A DNA stretch of 64,000 nucleotides from Ascidia mentula (GCA_947561715.1 OX387199.1:22821001-22885000); one strand, 5' to 3'; counted from the first letter of the stretch, positions 19,757-33,133 are shown. Translations and numbers: made by a program. Notes: generated from the sequence alone by a model not told the origin.

Positions 19757-22700
19757 TCAGGTAAATTCAAGACGCAAACTTGGAAACTCTGCTTCCTGTT
19801 CGAGAAATTTTGCCGCGCGTAAAAGAATTCCTTCCTCTGTCCTCGGCGCCATTAACTGGAGGGCGAGGGGATGTCCCCTTTCGTCAATACGGATAGGAAC
19901 ACTGACCCCCGGAACCCCGGCCATGTTGGTTGGCTGGGTATAAATGTCATGTTCTGCGCATCGAGATTGGTTGTTTTCTTGAATAAAATCGCGATATTTC
20001 GGTGCGGAGGAGATCGACACCGGAGCCAACAGGACGTCAACACCCCTGGTTGTTTGGGGGGAAAACACGGATCCAAAATCCTCCACAATCAACCGACGAA
20101 CCCGCAACGCTTTCTCGTAATATTTCTCGTAGTTTCTGCAAAACACAGCCAGGATGCAACAGGAAAAAGTACGATGACAGGATTTGCACCAAAGAAATTA
20201 AATAACATTCAAAAAAATAAGTTTTTTTCTTGTACTTTACAGCTAATTGTTCAAATATATTTTGTCACCATAAAATCAATAACTTTCAACCAAAAACAAA
20301 CCCTTCAGAATAAACTCAAATTACAAAAAACTTGAGTTAGTAGATATGTGATACGCCGGTGATTTAAACACAAACACGCATTTATGACGTATTTCCTACT
20401 TCTTTAACAGGAAGAAATTCCCCGCAATAATCCTTTGCTTGACAGTCGTCCCAAACCCTTCCGTTCTAGTGTTTACCAACATTTCGTTGAAGTTTGAACC
20501 GTCGGCCCGATGACCGAATTCCACTCCGTCGTATCTGAAACAACGTATTTTTCTGTTGGTAAAAACGTAATGGTGAAAATGTTATGGTGGCTGTTGTACC
20601 TTGACATGTTCGATGCAACGTCGCCACAGCTCAGGGCGTAGTAACACAAAATTGAATGCTGGGTATTTGGAAGGCTTACCTGGAATGTTGGAAATGTTAC
20701 AAGTTTTAACCGTTAAAATTCCATCAGCGCGGAGTAATACTAAGAAAATTTACTGGTTTAAGAATGTTCAGTAAAACAAACACATAACACACAAAATTGC
20801 CAGAATATTACCCCCAGCTGATTAATATATGATGTGAGTCATATTAGTATATTGTTGGATTTTTCTACTTACAGGGACAACTTTAGCTCCAGCATCACTA
20901 AATTTTCCAGCTGCCCAATCCCAAGCTTCCACAACCTCGGGTGAGAGGTTTGGGCCGTGATATTCCTGAATAATCTCAGTATGAACAACAATTTGTGTAA
21001 AGAAAGATAAAAGCCTATCGTTTGGCATGTAGTTGAAACTGGTGAGCATTAGAAAAAATTATAATCAAACTAGCTTTAATGTTTTGAACAGTGGAGTTTT
21101 TTAAGGCTTACAACTTTGCTAATTTTTCTGGTTATCAGGTTTCTTCACCTTATGATCAAGTTGAGTTATCAACATTTACCTTTGGTATACCCACGACTAA
21201 TCCCTTGACATCTTCAACTTCTTTTAACTTTACGGTTGGAATAGAACTTTGTGCCGTTGTGGAGTCCATGGGGTCATGGCCAGCTAACATATCTAAGAAA
21301 CACCTTTCATTACTACTGGATGTTAGACAGGTGGGAAAAATAAATTATACTTTGTAATATTAAGCATTATTTATCATAACCTTCACAAATGCGCCTTTGT
21401 TAAGGTTATGATAAATAATGCCTAATATTTAAAAGTATAATTTCATTATATTCAGTAACCCCATGTACACTACAAAAATGTTGCTCACTAAACACTAATG
21501 CAGCATCATCAACACATTTTGCAAAAATCCCAGGTGTGTCCATGGCATTAGCGAGACTGATAAGTCCATGACGTGATAAACATCCGTACGATGGCTTTAA
21601 ACCAACAATTCCACAGAAGGAGGCAGGGCCTCGCACAGATCCACCTGTGTCAGAACCCAGTGAACTGGAACACACAAAATGTAAATAGGGGAGGTAATTG
21701 TGTAGCACAATAAAAAATACTTATTCCTGCTATTGTCAGGGCAAATATCAAGGTTTTATTAATCAAAGATAATTGGCCTTGATATGACTTAAATTCAAGC
21801 AAGGGTTGTCATGAGTTTAATGTTAATTTATATCCATGCAATTACCAAAAAGTAAAGTCAAATTTTAACAACAACTTGTTGTAAGAGTCCTAATTAATAA
21901 AAAAGACTTACAAGAAACAGCTTCCAGTAGCAACGGCGACAGCGCTACCTCCAGAACTCCCACCAACAATCAACCAATCATTTTCCTCCTCAGATTTTGA
22001 GAAATTGTACTTCCAGGGGTTTTTCACAGGACCAAATGCTGAGTCGACTGAACCAGACCTGTTGAGATTATCAATGTAAAAGAAATATATATTTAAGGAG
22101 CTTGCGATTCCTGCACTTTCAAAAATGTGGTACAGAGCAGAAGTTAGAAAACATTGTAACCATATGGTGAGAATTGGGAGCGGTTTCCTGCAATTGTTTG
22201 ACAAAGTTTTGGAAAAATATAATAACATCTACATTACATATAATGCATGTAAACTAAATTGTTAACAGAAATTGAACAACACTATTTGTCACATGTTTTA
22301 AACTATTTTTGAGCAATAAACTAATCAAAACCATCAAAAATTAGCAAAATTTAAACATAAACTAAAATAAACATCCTTACAAACCCCATTGCAAATTCAT
22401 CCATATTAGTTTTTCCCATCAAAGTTCCACCAGCATCAACCAACTTATCCACAAGAGTCGCATTGTAAGTTGGAACAAACTCCCTCAGCGTTTTGGATGC
22501 ACAGGTTGTGGGGTGGGATTTTGTGCAAAAGTTGTCCTTCACAGCAAAAGGCAATCCCATCAGTGTAGACCTGCAGGTAATTGCACATTTACTAATGTTG
22601 TTTTGCAATCTTTGGCATCACGTGTATGATACCAGCATTACACACTTGAAAAGAAAGTATATTACTAACTAACTACTTTATAAGGTTCAACACAGACGTC

Positions 22701-23399
22701 CAAATATTGTGAGGCTTGGCCATGAGTAGCAGAAATTTAAAAAGAAAAAAATCTGAAAATTCCGCCAAAATATTAGGACCACTTTCCTTTAAAAATTGTG
22801 GACCTGCCTTTGGTCAAGGATATCTGATATGTTTATCTTACTTCTCACATGAGGGAGTTTCCTTTGTGCAATATGAAATATATGAGTTTAAAGGTTTGCT
22901 CTGCTCTGCTCTTCTAACACACGCTGCAAATACTTCAGGTGAGGTCACAGTACCAGTTTGCAACATTTTGAGAACCTGAAAAAATACAACTTTTCTCGAA
23001 CATTTGAATTTACCAATCGAAAAATGGTTTCGTGGAAAATTAAAAAAGACACAAATTTGATGATGAATAAGAGAAAATACCATAACTTGATATCACAATA
23101 AGCATTAAGAAATAAACATCACTGACTTATCATCAAACTGATGGAGTATGTGGAGGAAAACTAAAGTACAACATTTGCCAAACAGCATGCATGGCTGTTG
23201 ATTGTGTGGACAATGCACCGGCAAACCTTATTTGTATTTTAATATATTCACTAAGTTTTTCAGAGTCGGCAAAGTATAACTAACTTTTCATATTCAGGTT
23301 GCAAATACCTACTAACCAGCCAATAGGTAACCTACTTAAACAGAATATAAGGTGAATAGTTACCTGCACAGCTGTTTTGTTGACAATGTCAGCAGCCAT
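19757..23399 (-). CDS. QRSL1: QRSL1, mitochondrial glutamyl-tRNA(Gln) amidotransferase subunit A (GatA)
   Basis: Amidase-signature enzyme that, with GatB and GatC, converts Glu-tRNA(Gln) to Gln-tRNA(Gln) in mitochondria. About nine or ten exons. Exon 1 (23364-23399) [12 protein letters not shown]; exon 2 (22842-22975) [20 protein letters not shown]; exon 3 (22385-22570) with catalytic Lys in LPFAVKDNF and [20 protein letters not shown]. The exon near 21912-22056 has [11 protein letters not shown] and [14 protein letters not shown]. The exon near 21500-21665 has [20 protein letters not shown] with the catalytic serines and [11 protein letters not shown]. Exons near 21180-21310 and 20870-20960 follow. 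The exon ending near 20400 has [10 protein letters not shown] and GNFFLL. The last exon (19757 to about 20145) has [15 protein letters not shown]. Stop TGA 19757-19759, AATAAA at 19649-19654. The order matches the whole human protein. The first Met is followed directly by the conserved helix, so a classical mitochondrial presequence is short or absent. An inverted-repeat hairpin sits in one intron. Confidence 0.93.
21342..21443. repeat. fold-back hairpin in a QRSL1 intron
   Basis: Left arm from aaattatacttt through cattatttatcataacctt and right arm aaggttatgataaataatg through aaaagtataattt pair over roughly 45 bases with few mismatches around a loop of about six bases (tgcgcc). Looks like a MITE-type fold-back element or hairpin RNA source. 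Confidence 0.8.
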
Positions 23400-24919
23400 T
23401 TTGGTTTTTGCAGTGGCTCCACTGGAATTTCGTTTAGTCTTTTATATGTTGTAAGAAACAAATTTAAATGAAGATTAAATAATTCTCCTTAAAAAGTCTG
23501 AATAAGATGAGACGTTGACACAACAACATTTCAACAATACAAGCTTTTGCCGAATTCAATTACCTTTTTTACTACATTTAGTTTTTTTAATACCGAAAAC
23601 AACAATCGTAATTAAACAACAAAACCAAAACCACTTTTTAATGAGTGTCCAGAAGGAAACAGCAAATTATAATTTCCTTTTCCTCATCTTACATAAAAAC
23701 TATCATGTTTCCAAAAAGGGAAAAGCACCTAGTCACGCTTGACTAGTTCTGCAGTAATTTTTTGTTTCTTGGTTTAAAATCGATCATATTTTTAATCTGA
23801 AACATTTCTCTTTTTGCATTGATTGTTGGCAATGACTTGGTTTGGTTTCCATATTAATCGTTTCGCCGCACCGGCAGTAACCCCGTCTTCTGGTGCCCTG
23901 GCAAGACGTGAGAACACAGCAATTTAATGGTGGGTGGACAATTTATCTGCTGCGGAGCTCAAGTGCGTCACGGACTTGTGGGCAGAAACTGAACGAGATT
24001 TCACATTCTCTATGCGTTTTTCCCTCAAAACTTGTTCAGCCGTAAAGACTGGTTGCGCTTTATGCCAATGTAGTTTGTCAGTTTTCCAGGCTTCGTTGGC
24101 GCTACAAAGTTCACTCAGATTAAACATTTCGGTGGAACATTACTGCTAAAGTTGAGGATGTCGTCACCGGATCCAACACATAGACGTACTTCAGCCGAAC
24201 AACAAATTTATCCGCCCCTGTCAACACCTGCGGAGTATGCACACAGAAGCAAGGTAACTTAACGAATGTTGTTGAATTTTCGTTAACATCGTTGTTGAAC
24301 GCGCGATATTCCGGAACAGAGGTTCAATTAATCGGTTGAATTCACACTTGGATTGCCATCAATCCATCTTCACGTTTAGCATCAAGCCAGCAAATTATTT
24401 TAATGATATTCATGCGTTTTTTACTTACACAGAATATTGTAACATGTTGATACGGAGTGAACACTTAGATGAAAGAAGGGTTAGCAAAAAGTTTAATTCG
24501 TCGCATAGAAATATCATACTTTGTATATTACCATGCAGGTGAGCGCATCTCGAGGGAAAATGTTACTGTGTTGTTGTAACACCACGTAGAATTCATGCTT
24601 ACAAATTTGCCACACGGTTAGCACGAAGCGGTCGATTACGTCTCACTAGCGGCAGTGTAACCTGTCGACACATTCGCTAGCATAAAGGTTCAGTTGTAAA
24701 AGCGCAACGCCAATCAGTGGTGTTTGTTTGATCACGTTTGTACACCGCAGACTGCAGCGGTCGGCACGCAAACCCTGTCCTATTTGTTCAGTGCAAGTCA
24801 CACAAACTGCAGGTAGTTTCCTTTCGTTGAGGTTAGTCATCGCTGCGGGGTTCTGGTGGTGCTGAAGAGAGTACGCCACAGTTTGTCTTTGTTACTGAGA
24901 GAGTCTCATATATGACATC
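23400..24919. other. head-to-head spacer between QRSL1 and the first PH gene
   Basis: No gene recognised. It must hold two divergent promoters. CpG-rich short stretches occur near 23860-23950 and 24600-24800; no clear TATA box for either gene. Confidence 0.45.
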
Positions 24920-27372
24920 ATGAGTGACGACGGAATTAAGAAGCTGGAAGAAAAGATGAAAGTAAGGAGATTTTGCGATTAGGTTTTTGGCAGAGTTAAG
25001 ATTGGCTGCAGGACTTTTCGATGCAGATCAAAGAACATTCATTTCGCATTAGTTAAATTCTTGCGATACAAACTAGTAAACAACAGCATAAGAAGGGAGA
25101 GAGAAGTTAGATTGCGAACTTGTAGTTTTGTAATTTGAAGGATGTTGTTTCAGTTCATAATTCTGCCCACAGATGAGGATCGCCCGCCACTACCTAAACC
25201 CCGGGCTAAGCGGGCCTCAGAAAGTGACGTATTTCCTAGGGTGAGTTCGAATCTGGCCAGAAAATCAACTGAAAAAAAGGAATCAACTCAACCACTGCAA
25301 AAAATCGTTGGCAAAAAGTTTTTGTCCAACTACAGATAAATTTGCGCAAAAAAAGGGGCCGCGGATGCAAAACTCCAACATTTTAATCTTTGATTTTCTA
25401 ATTTAGTTACACAGATTTCTTTTCAGAACTGACAGACTTTAAACCCGGCAAATATTTTAGTTTTTAACAAGAAAATAATACCCATGCCAAAACTTACTTC
25501 AAATGTTACCCTGCATGTACTGATGAGATGCAGTATAAATTCATCAAAGATTTTGTTCTATTTTGGCTTCAGTTTCATCGTTTTAAATCATAAACTTCTT
25601 AAGGCCATGCTATGCAAAATTATTATTTTTCTTCATTACATATTAGTTGGATTGTACAAAATCATTGGACAGTAAAACTCTAAACAAAAAAAGGTTTGCA
25701 AGTCCATTGATGTGGATGACAGCAGTCCTTTCCTCTAATGGTCATTTTATCGTTAAAGTGATTGTTCAAAATTTAACAGCGATTTTTTCAGATGCGAGGT
25801 CCGGGATCTGCTTCATCTCTACCTGGTTATACGTCATCATACACTCCCCCTGTGCCGTTCCCTATCATGAGCGGGTTCCTGGAGAAAGCTACAGGCAAGT
25901 GCATGGATCGATTCCCATGTATTACCAGTGTTGGAGATGTGTTTAGTTTAGTGGGCGAGTTGATTTTTACCTTATGGCATTTTTACATGACAAGCAAAAC
26001 ATAAACAAATCAGGAATAGTTTTTACCAGTATTATTACGTCATAAACAACACCAATATCACATTCACAATTCCATACCCCCCCCCCTAGCATCAATTGCG
26101 GATCGATCACGTGTTTACCAAAAGAAACCAGTCAACCGTAACCCAAACGAAACCAACAATTTTCAGCATATAGTTTCGTTCTCGTGCGACGTTATTTTCG
26201 TTGTGCATTCATGCGGATCGTTCGAAGAGTTGACAGTGAAAAAAGCGCGGCGGTGCGTGACGGCTTGAAAGAATGCGTGGCATGAATAATAGAGAACACA
26301 ACATAAACCATTGCAAAGCACTCTTTTGGCAAATTTCGATCAAAGAAGTTTCTTGACATTAACAGGAGATCATGATTTGCCGATCAAAAGTCAGACCTGG
26401 GCGAAGAGGCTGGTGGAGGTTTCAGAAGGAACTTTCAGATATTTCAACAACCGTGCTGAGAAAGAGGACACGGGTGTGGTGGTTCCCCTTCCCGGAAGTT
26501 TCGTGTCCGTACAAGCCAAACGTCACATCCGGTTGGAAACGAAGAGTGGGCTTCGAATCTTTCGGGCCCAGACTGAAGCTAGAGCTTACCAGTGGGCGCT
26601 TGCGATATCCCGGTATTGCTTTACAGCCCCTATCGCTGAAGGTGGGTGGAATATTGCGTTAAATAATTAACTGTCCGTGTCGTTAGGTGGAGGAAATGAA
26701 ATGGAATCAGCAATTTCCAACTAATTACTCGCATGGGTTTCTGGGTCATTCAATTTCAAAAAATGGCACATCAAGCAAATTGTTGTACATTTTAAAGAAT
26801 TGACGAATTGCAACCAAGACATTTTGTAACAAATAATAACTCTTTGAAGATGAAAGCCAAAGCTAAAATGCTGTTATACATTAGAAATAGTAAACGTTTC
26901 GAACACTAACTATTTCTAATGTATAACAGCATTTTAGCTTTGGCTTTCATCTTCAAAGTTATTAACTCCAAATATTTTGCACCCTAATAACTCTTTCAAA
27001 GCTGGTTTTCAACTTTTCTCGATGTAATTTTTTGACTTTGTAGGATTTTGCATGAAGATGAGCGGAGGAAAGAATATTATGGAGGAGCGGTACGTTAAAG
27101 TAGGTCCGGATGGCGTTCTCTCGTGGTACAAGAATGATAAGGACGATGCGGATTGCAGAGGATCGCTCCTCATCTGTGGGGAGTCAGTGGAGGTGAATCC
27201 GGACGACGGATCTGAGATTTGGGTTCAAACTGATGAGAGGAGATTCATCTTCAAATTCCCCGACGCCTACGAAGCCGGTGAGTGGATTCGAATCCTTTCT
27301 TACCATTCGAATCGACCGGTTGTCAAGAATCCCGGATCTGGAATCAGGAACAAAGTAAAGAAACAACCATAA
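24920..27372 (+). CDS. two-PH-domain protein, paralogue A
   Basis: 278 residues from five exons that join in phase: 24920-24961, 25154-25240, 25792-25894, 26366-26641, 27044-27372. A short acidic/lysine start (MSDDGIKKLEEKMK) is followed by a proline/arginine linker (PPLPKPRAKR) and SYTPPVPFPIMSGFLEKATG, which opens a first PH domain. QTWAKRLVEV, GTFRYFNNRAEKE, HIRLETKSGLRIFRAQTE and AYQWALAISRY give the PH strands and the C-terminal helix with its Trp. A second PH domain runs from MKMSGGKNIMEERYVKV through LSWYKNDKDDADCRGSL, EIWVQTDERRFIFKFPD and AGEWIRILSYH. PH domains bind phosphoinositides or proteins at membranes; the lipid choice cannot be read here. Intron 3 has a GC donor (ACAG then gcaagt). 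AATAAA at 27665-27670. Family not recognised beyond PH; an adaptor role is inferred. Confidence 0.8.
26835..26965. repeat. long fold-back hairpin in intron 4 of PH paralogue A
   Basis: Arms of about 55 bases (left from aataactctttgaagatgaa to cattagaaatagt, right the reverse complement ending cttcaaagttatt) are almost perfect and enclose about 17 bases containing aaacgtttcg. A partial third copy of the tip (aataactctttcaaag) lies at about 26985. Confidence 0.9.
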
Positions 27373-27672
27373 AACAACGATTGCTTCGTTCACGTTTAGT
27401 CATTTTTCCTGCTGTGCACAATGGTACCATTGTTCCCCTGTATGTCGTCATTCTCCCGAACGCCGTTCCATTGTTACTTCTTTATGTCGTCATTTACATC
27501 GCCTGTAAAAATCAATCATTGTGAAATGCATGGAAAGATAAATCCCTCTTTGGTTGAACATTGTGTTAGTTGGATTATAGGATCTTCGAACAAATCACAT
27601 TGTTTCCATTTGATCCACCATGGACTCTGACATATTTCTTTACGACGTACTGTTTGTAAAAGTTAATAAATC

Positions 27673-29282
27673 AGAAACGCAGTGGGATGAAGTGGAAGGG
27701 GTTTCCGCTCTTGTCAATTCAAAGTAAATGAGTTTACGTTATGTTCACTTGCTGGGGGAAAATAAATTATGTATCTATGTGTGAATGACCAAGACAGACA
27801 CTGCGATTGAAACTGAACCCTGCGGTTTACAGGGATAACCAGTAAGGTTAGGTACAAGTATCCAATTCGGCCCTGCGGATCCTCCAGAACTCACATTCAA
27901 CAAAAGCTACAACGCTTGACCAGCGATGCATGAAACGAATGTCGTCACGTGGATTTAAGGTTACATTTCAAGGTTAAAGCATTCTGTTCGTCGTTAAACG
28001 AAATTATCCCCAAGTGCAATGTTGATGTCTTGTTCCCCGCAGCTTATAATGACATTTTAGTTTTCAGTTCGCAAACAAATTTAATGAACAAATTTTAAAG
28101 GCATTATTTAATAAAACATGGAAACTTTTTGTTTGCTTTCTGTCTCCATGCTTAGGTTAAACATAACCTTGTGCACTACATTAGGGAACAAAACAACTTG
28201 TACCATCATGTGTGTAGTGGTGCAGTTACTTCAGTGCTACTGTGTTGTACAGGAGAGATTCAGAAAGCACAACTATACGCTCTGCTCACCAATGATAATG
28301 GGGTCAGGTGAAGATATAAACGTCCGCTGTGTTTCAGTTGAGAAAAACACACCAGGATTCATACAAGCGTGCATAAAAGTTTTGCTGGAAGGAAGTGACG
28401 AGCGTACAATGCATGAAAACAATTTAACCTCCATGCGTACTTAAAGTCAGATGACCTCCGTTCAGTAACATGAAGTGTTTGCCTCCAACAAACAAACCTG
28501 GTACGGAATTAGTTGATGGGTATTTTGTGTTGCAATTTCCTGGTCGGGATTTCCACATTGTTTGCAGATCTGCATTCATGCAAAGGGTTTATGGGAACGG
28601 ATGAGCAATAAACCAACATATCATTGGACCTTGCAACACAACTAACAGAGACTCGCACGTACCCATAGTTTAAACCGCAACTAACTTTACTACTTCAAAA
28701 CGAAAGTACTTCGTTTGCTTGCTGAAGCCGGAGTTCGTTTGTGACGTCACTGTGTGTCGCGCAATATAGCTCGAACCGATTGTTTGTTGTCGAATAATGC
28801 TGGTTATTGGTCGTCTGCGGGGAGCTGGTTGTTTCCCGAGAACAAGTTTCGTTTACTTTATTTCCGTTGCTTCAAAGATAGGTTTTACAACCAGGTTTTG
28901 TGATATCTGATGCAAAGCGCTTAACATGGCATGCTGTTGTCTCGGGTTGTGTGCAATGGGACGGTGGTGTTGATATTTGATGCAAACAAAGAACGAAAAT
29001 TGCTTACAATGCAGTTTGAGGAGATTGGAAACGTGCAGTTTTAAACGTAGACGAATAATCAGTGTTTAAATCAAACAGCAGCAGGCGGCGTTTGTTCTGA
29101 TTTGTAAAACCTAATCTTTTATCTCATCTTCCCTACCTTTTACCAGGTTCAGGTACATGACACCGAGTGAAGTGCTGGTTGTAACATTGGTTGCTGAACG
29201 AAACAGTTGTTTCATGTAAGATTTGCTGAGTCAGAATTAAGACTGTTTCGAAACAATTTCTCGTTTATCCATTGTTGTTGCC
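27673..29282. other. spacer between the two PH genes
   Basis: No gene recognised. An open frame at 28118-28444 has no family features. It presumably holds the promoter of the second PH gene. Confidence 0.4.
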
Positions 29283-31826
29283 ATGGACAAGCATTATGAC
29301 GTACCATCATCGCGACCAGCTTATCCCCAACCGGTTCCAGCGCAGAGAAGACCGGTAAAAGATGTTTTTTTATAACCTGGCGATTTAATGTGTGCAAAAG
29401 TGAATGTTTAAGTGCTTTCATATGTTAGCAGTTTGTAGGAAGTCACAACCAAATGAAAGCAAATGAATCTCATTTTCTCAAACATTTCTTTCTAGCTCTG
29501 CGACCACTTTCTGATTTCTTTGGTATTTTTCCCATATATGAAGTCTTAATGCTTAGGTAAAATTATTGTCGGTGTTTGAAGGTTTTCAAAAGTTTAAACT
29601 GAATGTTCCAGGTTGACAAATGTCCTCCCCACCCACCACCAGAGTACAGACCTCCCATCCCAGACCCCATCATCAGCGGATATCTGGACAAGGCCACTGG
29701 TAAACAGAGGAATCTATTAAAAGTTATCTTAGTTGGTGACACCGCTTCCCAGCGTCGACGATATTTACACAGTGTGTTCATTCAGCTGCTGGCAAGACAT
29801 TCAATTAGGCTGTGGTAAAAACCAAACTCAGCCAAACTAAGTGTTATATCAGTATCAGTGTAAAACCGACACATACAAATATATAATGGTAACCTTTCCA
29901 GCTTATACCGTTCAAATATTAAAGCTGGTGCTACAAGGTTGGCAAACATTCAAAACTAAAAGCACACACTTTGTTGTAACTGGAGACGAGGTAATAATTG
30001 ATCTTGAACCAACGTTCGTGATATATGGCACATGTCACCACCATGCAGCATGCGTGACACGTGACACATGTCACTACTAAACACATGTCTTGCCGAAACA
30101 AAGTGTGCTGGAAATTACGAATATTTTAATCGGGGTTGAATATTGCGGTTCGTGCAGTTTGTGGTCAAAGTACAAGTTTAACAAGTAAAACCACAATGTT
30201 GGTTGGTCAACACAGTCATGACTGGTTAATCAACAACCTTGTAGGTTTACCAACTACAGTAAGCAAAAGGACATGGCCAAACAAGTTGCTGTGCGTATTT
30301 TTATCAATAACCAAATTTCCTCATCACCAGAAAACGTTCTTTTGCGTTTTAACACCAATTTTTCACGACAGGTGAAATAAATTATGTAAGAAATTTGTTG
30401 CTCCTCGATAAACAACTCATCAAACTAAAAGTGAAAATCAAGTTATTTGAAGAATTATAATTATGTTAAAACCCCGATGAAATCTTGCTGTAAATGCCAT
30501 ACGAAATGTCGGAGAAATATACTGCGTTAAATTTTATGCCAGAAGATCGGTGCGATTTAAATTGTAGCATGCCTGGGGCAGCTGTTTTTGGGTTGATTCC
30601 TGAAGTTCCTGTGCAATATCTGTATTTAACCTCACAACCTCCACAGAAGACTCGAACAAAGGTCAAGTGTGGGTCAAGAAGTACGTGGAGGTCGCAGATG
30701 GAATATTCAGGTTCTTCAACAGCAGGGAAGAAAAACATGACGCGTCGGCCGAGATCAATCTCACCGAAGCTCTGGTTTCTCTCATTGGAAGGAAAGTGAT
30801 TCGACTGGAACCTGCTCCTCCTTTTCAATGGAAAATTGGACGAAGAGTTTTCAAGGCTTGTACTGAAACAGTCGCCTATCGTTGGTTCAGCGTCATATCT
30901 AAATACAGCAAGGTCACCCCAACAGCAGAATGTGAGTAACTGTGACGAAACTGTGAGCGTCTGTTTGCGGTATGGGTTCTTCTTCTGGTTGCTTCAAATA
31001 ATGGTGGTTGGAAGTAAGATAAGGATCGCGCGTATTCCCAAATATCCCAATCACCTCGTTCACTTTTAACTAAAATTTCTCGCATTTGTGACTTTTACGT
31101 AATACAGAATACATGGAACGTGACAACTGTTGTTTTAAGGAACTGAAATCAAGCATAATTTAACCTAGACCATAGCCTGGGAGCACAATTCAAACAAGGA
31201 TATGTGCCATACATGTTGTACACAATCCATCGCCAGCCAAATATTTGTCCTTAATATTGCGAAAGGCATAATTGCAACAGATACATATTCTCACAATCTA
31301 TGAGGCACAAAATTGTCCGCGTGTATTTTTTAACCAGTGGTTTGCCAAGTTTGGCACCCGTGCACTTTGCTGTGCAACCCTGACATAGACTTTCCACATA
31401 CATTCTGAGATGGTCCTTTAAGATTGATCCGCAACAACAATGACACAATTCCATTGCTATTCTTGTGACAACAAACGTAAATTGTTCCCAGGTTGGTGCA
31501 AAAAGCTGAGCGGGGGAAAGGCGGTCTTCGAAGAACGTCACATCCGGCTGACCGGCGAAGGGCGCCTCTCGTGGTACAAGAGTGACAGAGAGGACGCGGA
31601 AATTCGCAGTTCGGTTCACGTCAGAGGCTCGTTGGTGACGATTAATCCGGAGCAGCGCAGTGAGCTTTGGGTGGAGACAAAAGAGAGAAAGTACGTGTTT
31701 GTGTTGATTGACAGCCAGGAGACGGAACGGTGGCATCGGATTATCAGCTGGCATGCTTGCAGACCGTATGCAGGCCAGTACAGTATGACTGATACCATGG
31801 AACGAGGGAAGAAGAAGTCGCATTAG
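29283..31826 (+). CDS. two-PH-domain protein, paralogue B
   Basis: 254 residues from four exons: 29283-29354, 29612-29699, 30662-30931, 31492-31826. The N-terminus is a tyrosine/proline-rich tail (MDKHYDVPSSRPAYPQPVPA), then PPEYRPPIPDPIISGYLDKA and the first PH domain (GQVWVKKYVEV, GIFRFFNSREEKH, VIRLEPAP, RVFKACTE, AYRWFSVISKY). The second PH domain follows (CKKLSGGKAVFEERHIRL, GRLSWYKSDREDAEIRSS, ELWVETKERKYVFVLIDSQE, ERWHRIISWHA). Exon borders and phases after the first PH start match paralogue A, which shows tandem duplication. The N-terminal exons differ and the phase-1 junction before the second PH gives Cys instead of Gly. The tyrosine/proline tail could be a docking or phosphorylation site (inference). 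Candidate AATAAA at 32285-32290. Confidence 0.8.
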
Positions 31827-33133
31827 AGTAGTGATTCAAAATCTTTTATCCAATGAACCCCCTCAACTGCTATTCAAATTCCTCTCACTGGAGCTTTAGT
31901 GTGTAAATAATGTGTTTATGTCGGTACATTAAGCAGAGAAACTAAACTTATTTCCCATTTGCAAATTGAAACCTGTTGGGGAATTACCCGTGATTGAGAA
32001 TCCCTGCGTTACAAACTTTCCGCTTCTTTTGTTTTCATGGAATTTATTTCCTGGGAGTATTTTTAAACCTTTCAAATTCACATGTTATTGTCAGAGGACA
32101 CCTCTAGATGTAGAATTCTATAATTGTTTACTTTGCGTAAATGCACTTGTACAATAGCATTAAAACAAGCTGATTTTTGAAATGTTGTCTTTTACCATAC
32201 ACGATGTGAATTAACTTTAATGAATGATTTGCAAACGTACTTTCACCGTCATATATTAGTAAGCTGTTCGGCAATTTTGTGATCAATAAATGTTTAGTCG
32301 AGATTAAAGGTCTTATCGAAGCTACGTGTTTTGTACATATACGGTTTGCATTCGTTTTGGTCACCCTTTTTTAATGTTAACAGGTTAACGTAATGTTAAC
32401 GTAGCAGTAACTGCTTTCTTGTATTTAAAACTGAGAGCGGTTCGAATTGACAATTGCTTTCATAATCTCACTATGACGAAACAAACACGATTGTAGGGAA
32501 TTTAAAATTTTGGCGGGAAATTTAGGGGAATCCCAGGAATGCTAATAGTTGTCATCTAGATTCAAAACACAGCGGCCGCAAATGTTTGTACATCGCTTCA
32601 CTTACAACACACTTCACAAAACACTTTATTATCGACAAACATCTGATTTATATTCTATGGGGGAATATGATTTCTATGTAGCGTCGGTAAAGTACCTGAA
32701 ATTTGTTTGCCGACTACAGAGAACAACGCAATAAATACCACAATTGACAAGATAACTAACGCCTTCAAAAGGATGTATTGAGTCACTACATTCGCTTCAG
32801 TCTGGTAACAAATACGTCAACTGAGTGTGTTTTCAGCCTACCATTAGCATACAGAGTCATTACTTCCGCTTTATAGCAGGTAGTAACTGTCCCGACGCGG
32901 TAGGTTTAATTGACGATTGGTGGCTTAATATCAAATACGGTTAGACAGGTATAATATTCGCAGGCATTTCGCAACACTGCCCAATCACTGCATTTGCAAG
33001 TGGTTAGAAGCGTGTATGAATATTCAGCTGCAATACAGAGAACACGAGGTTTGATTCTTGATATTACTCTGTATATTTGTATGTCGTAGGTTAAGTTTAC
33101 TGCAAATGATATTGAACAGAGGTTCAAACTATT
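31827..33133. other. spacer without a recognised gene
   Basis: Holds the 3' UTR of PH paralogue B and the promoter of the next gene. The short frames present have no family features. Confidence 0.4.

Noticed and set aside
25161-25240. Use of the inner acceptor cccacag before ATGAGGATCG in PH paralogue A
   Set aside because: It breaks the frame with exon 1; the acceptor at 25151-25153 keeps phase and the conserved Pro/Arg linker.
28118-28444. 108-codon plus-strand frame between the PH genes
   Set aside because: No signal, domain, or homologue; ordinary for AT-rich spacer.
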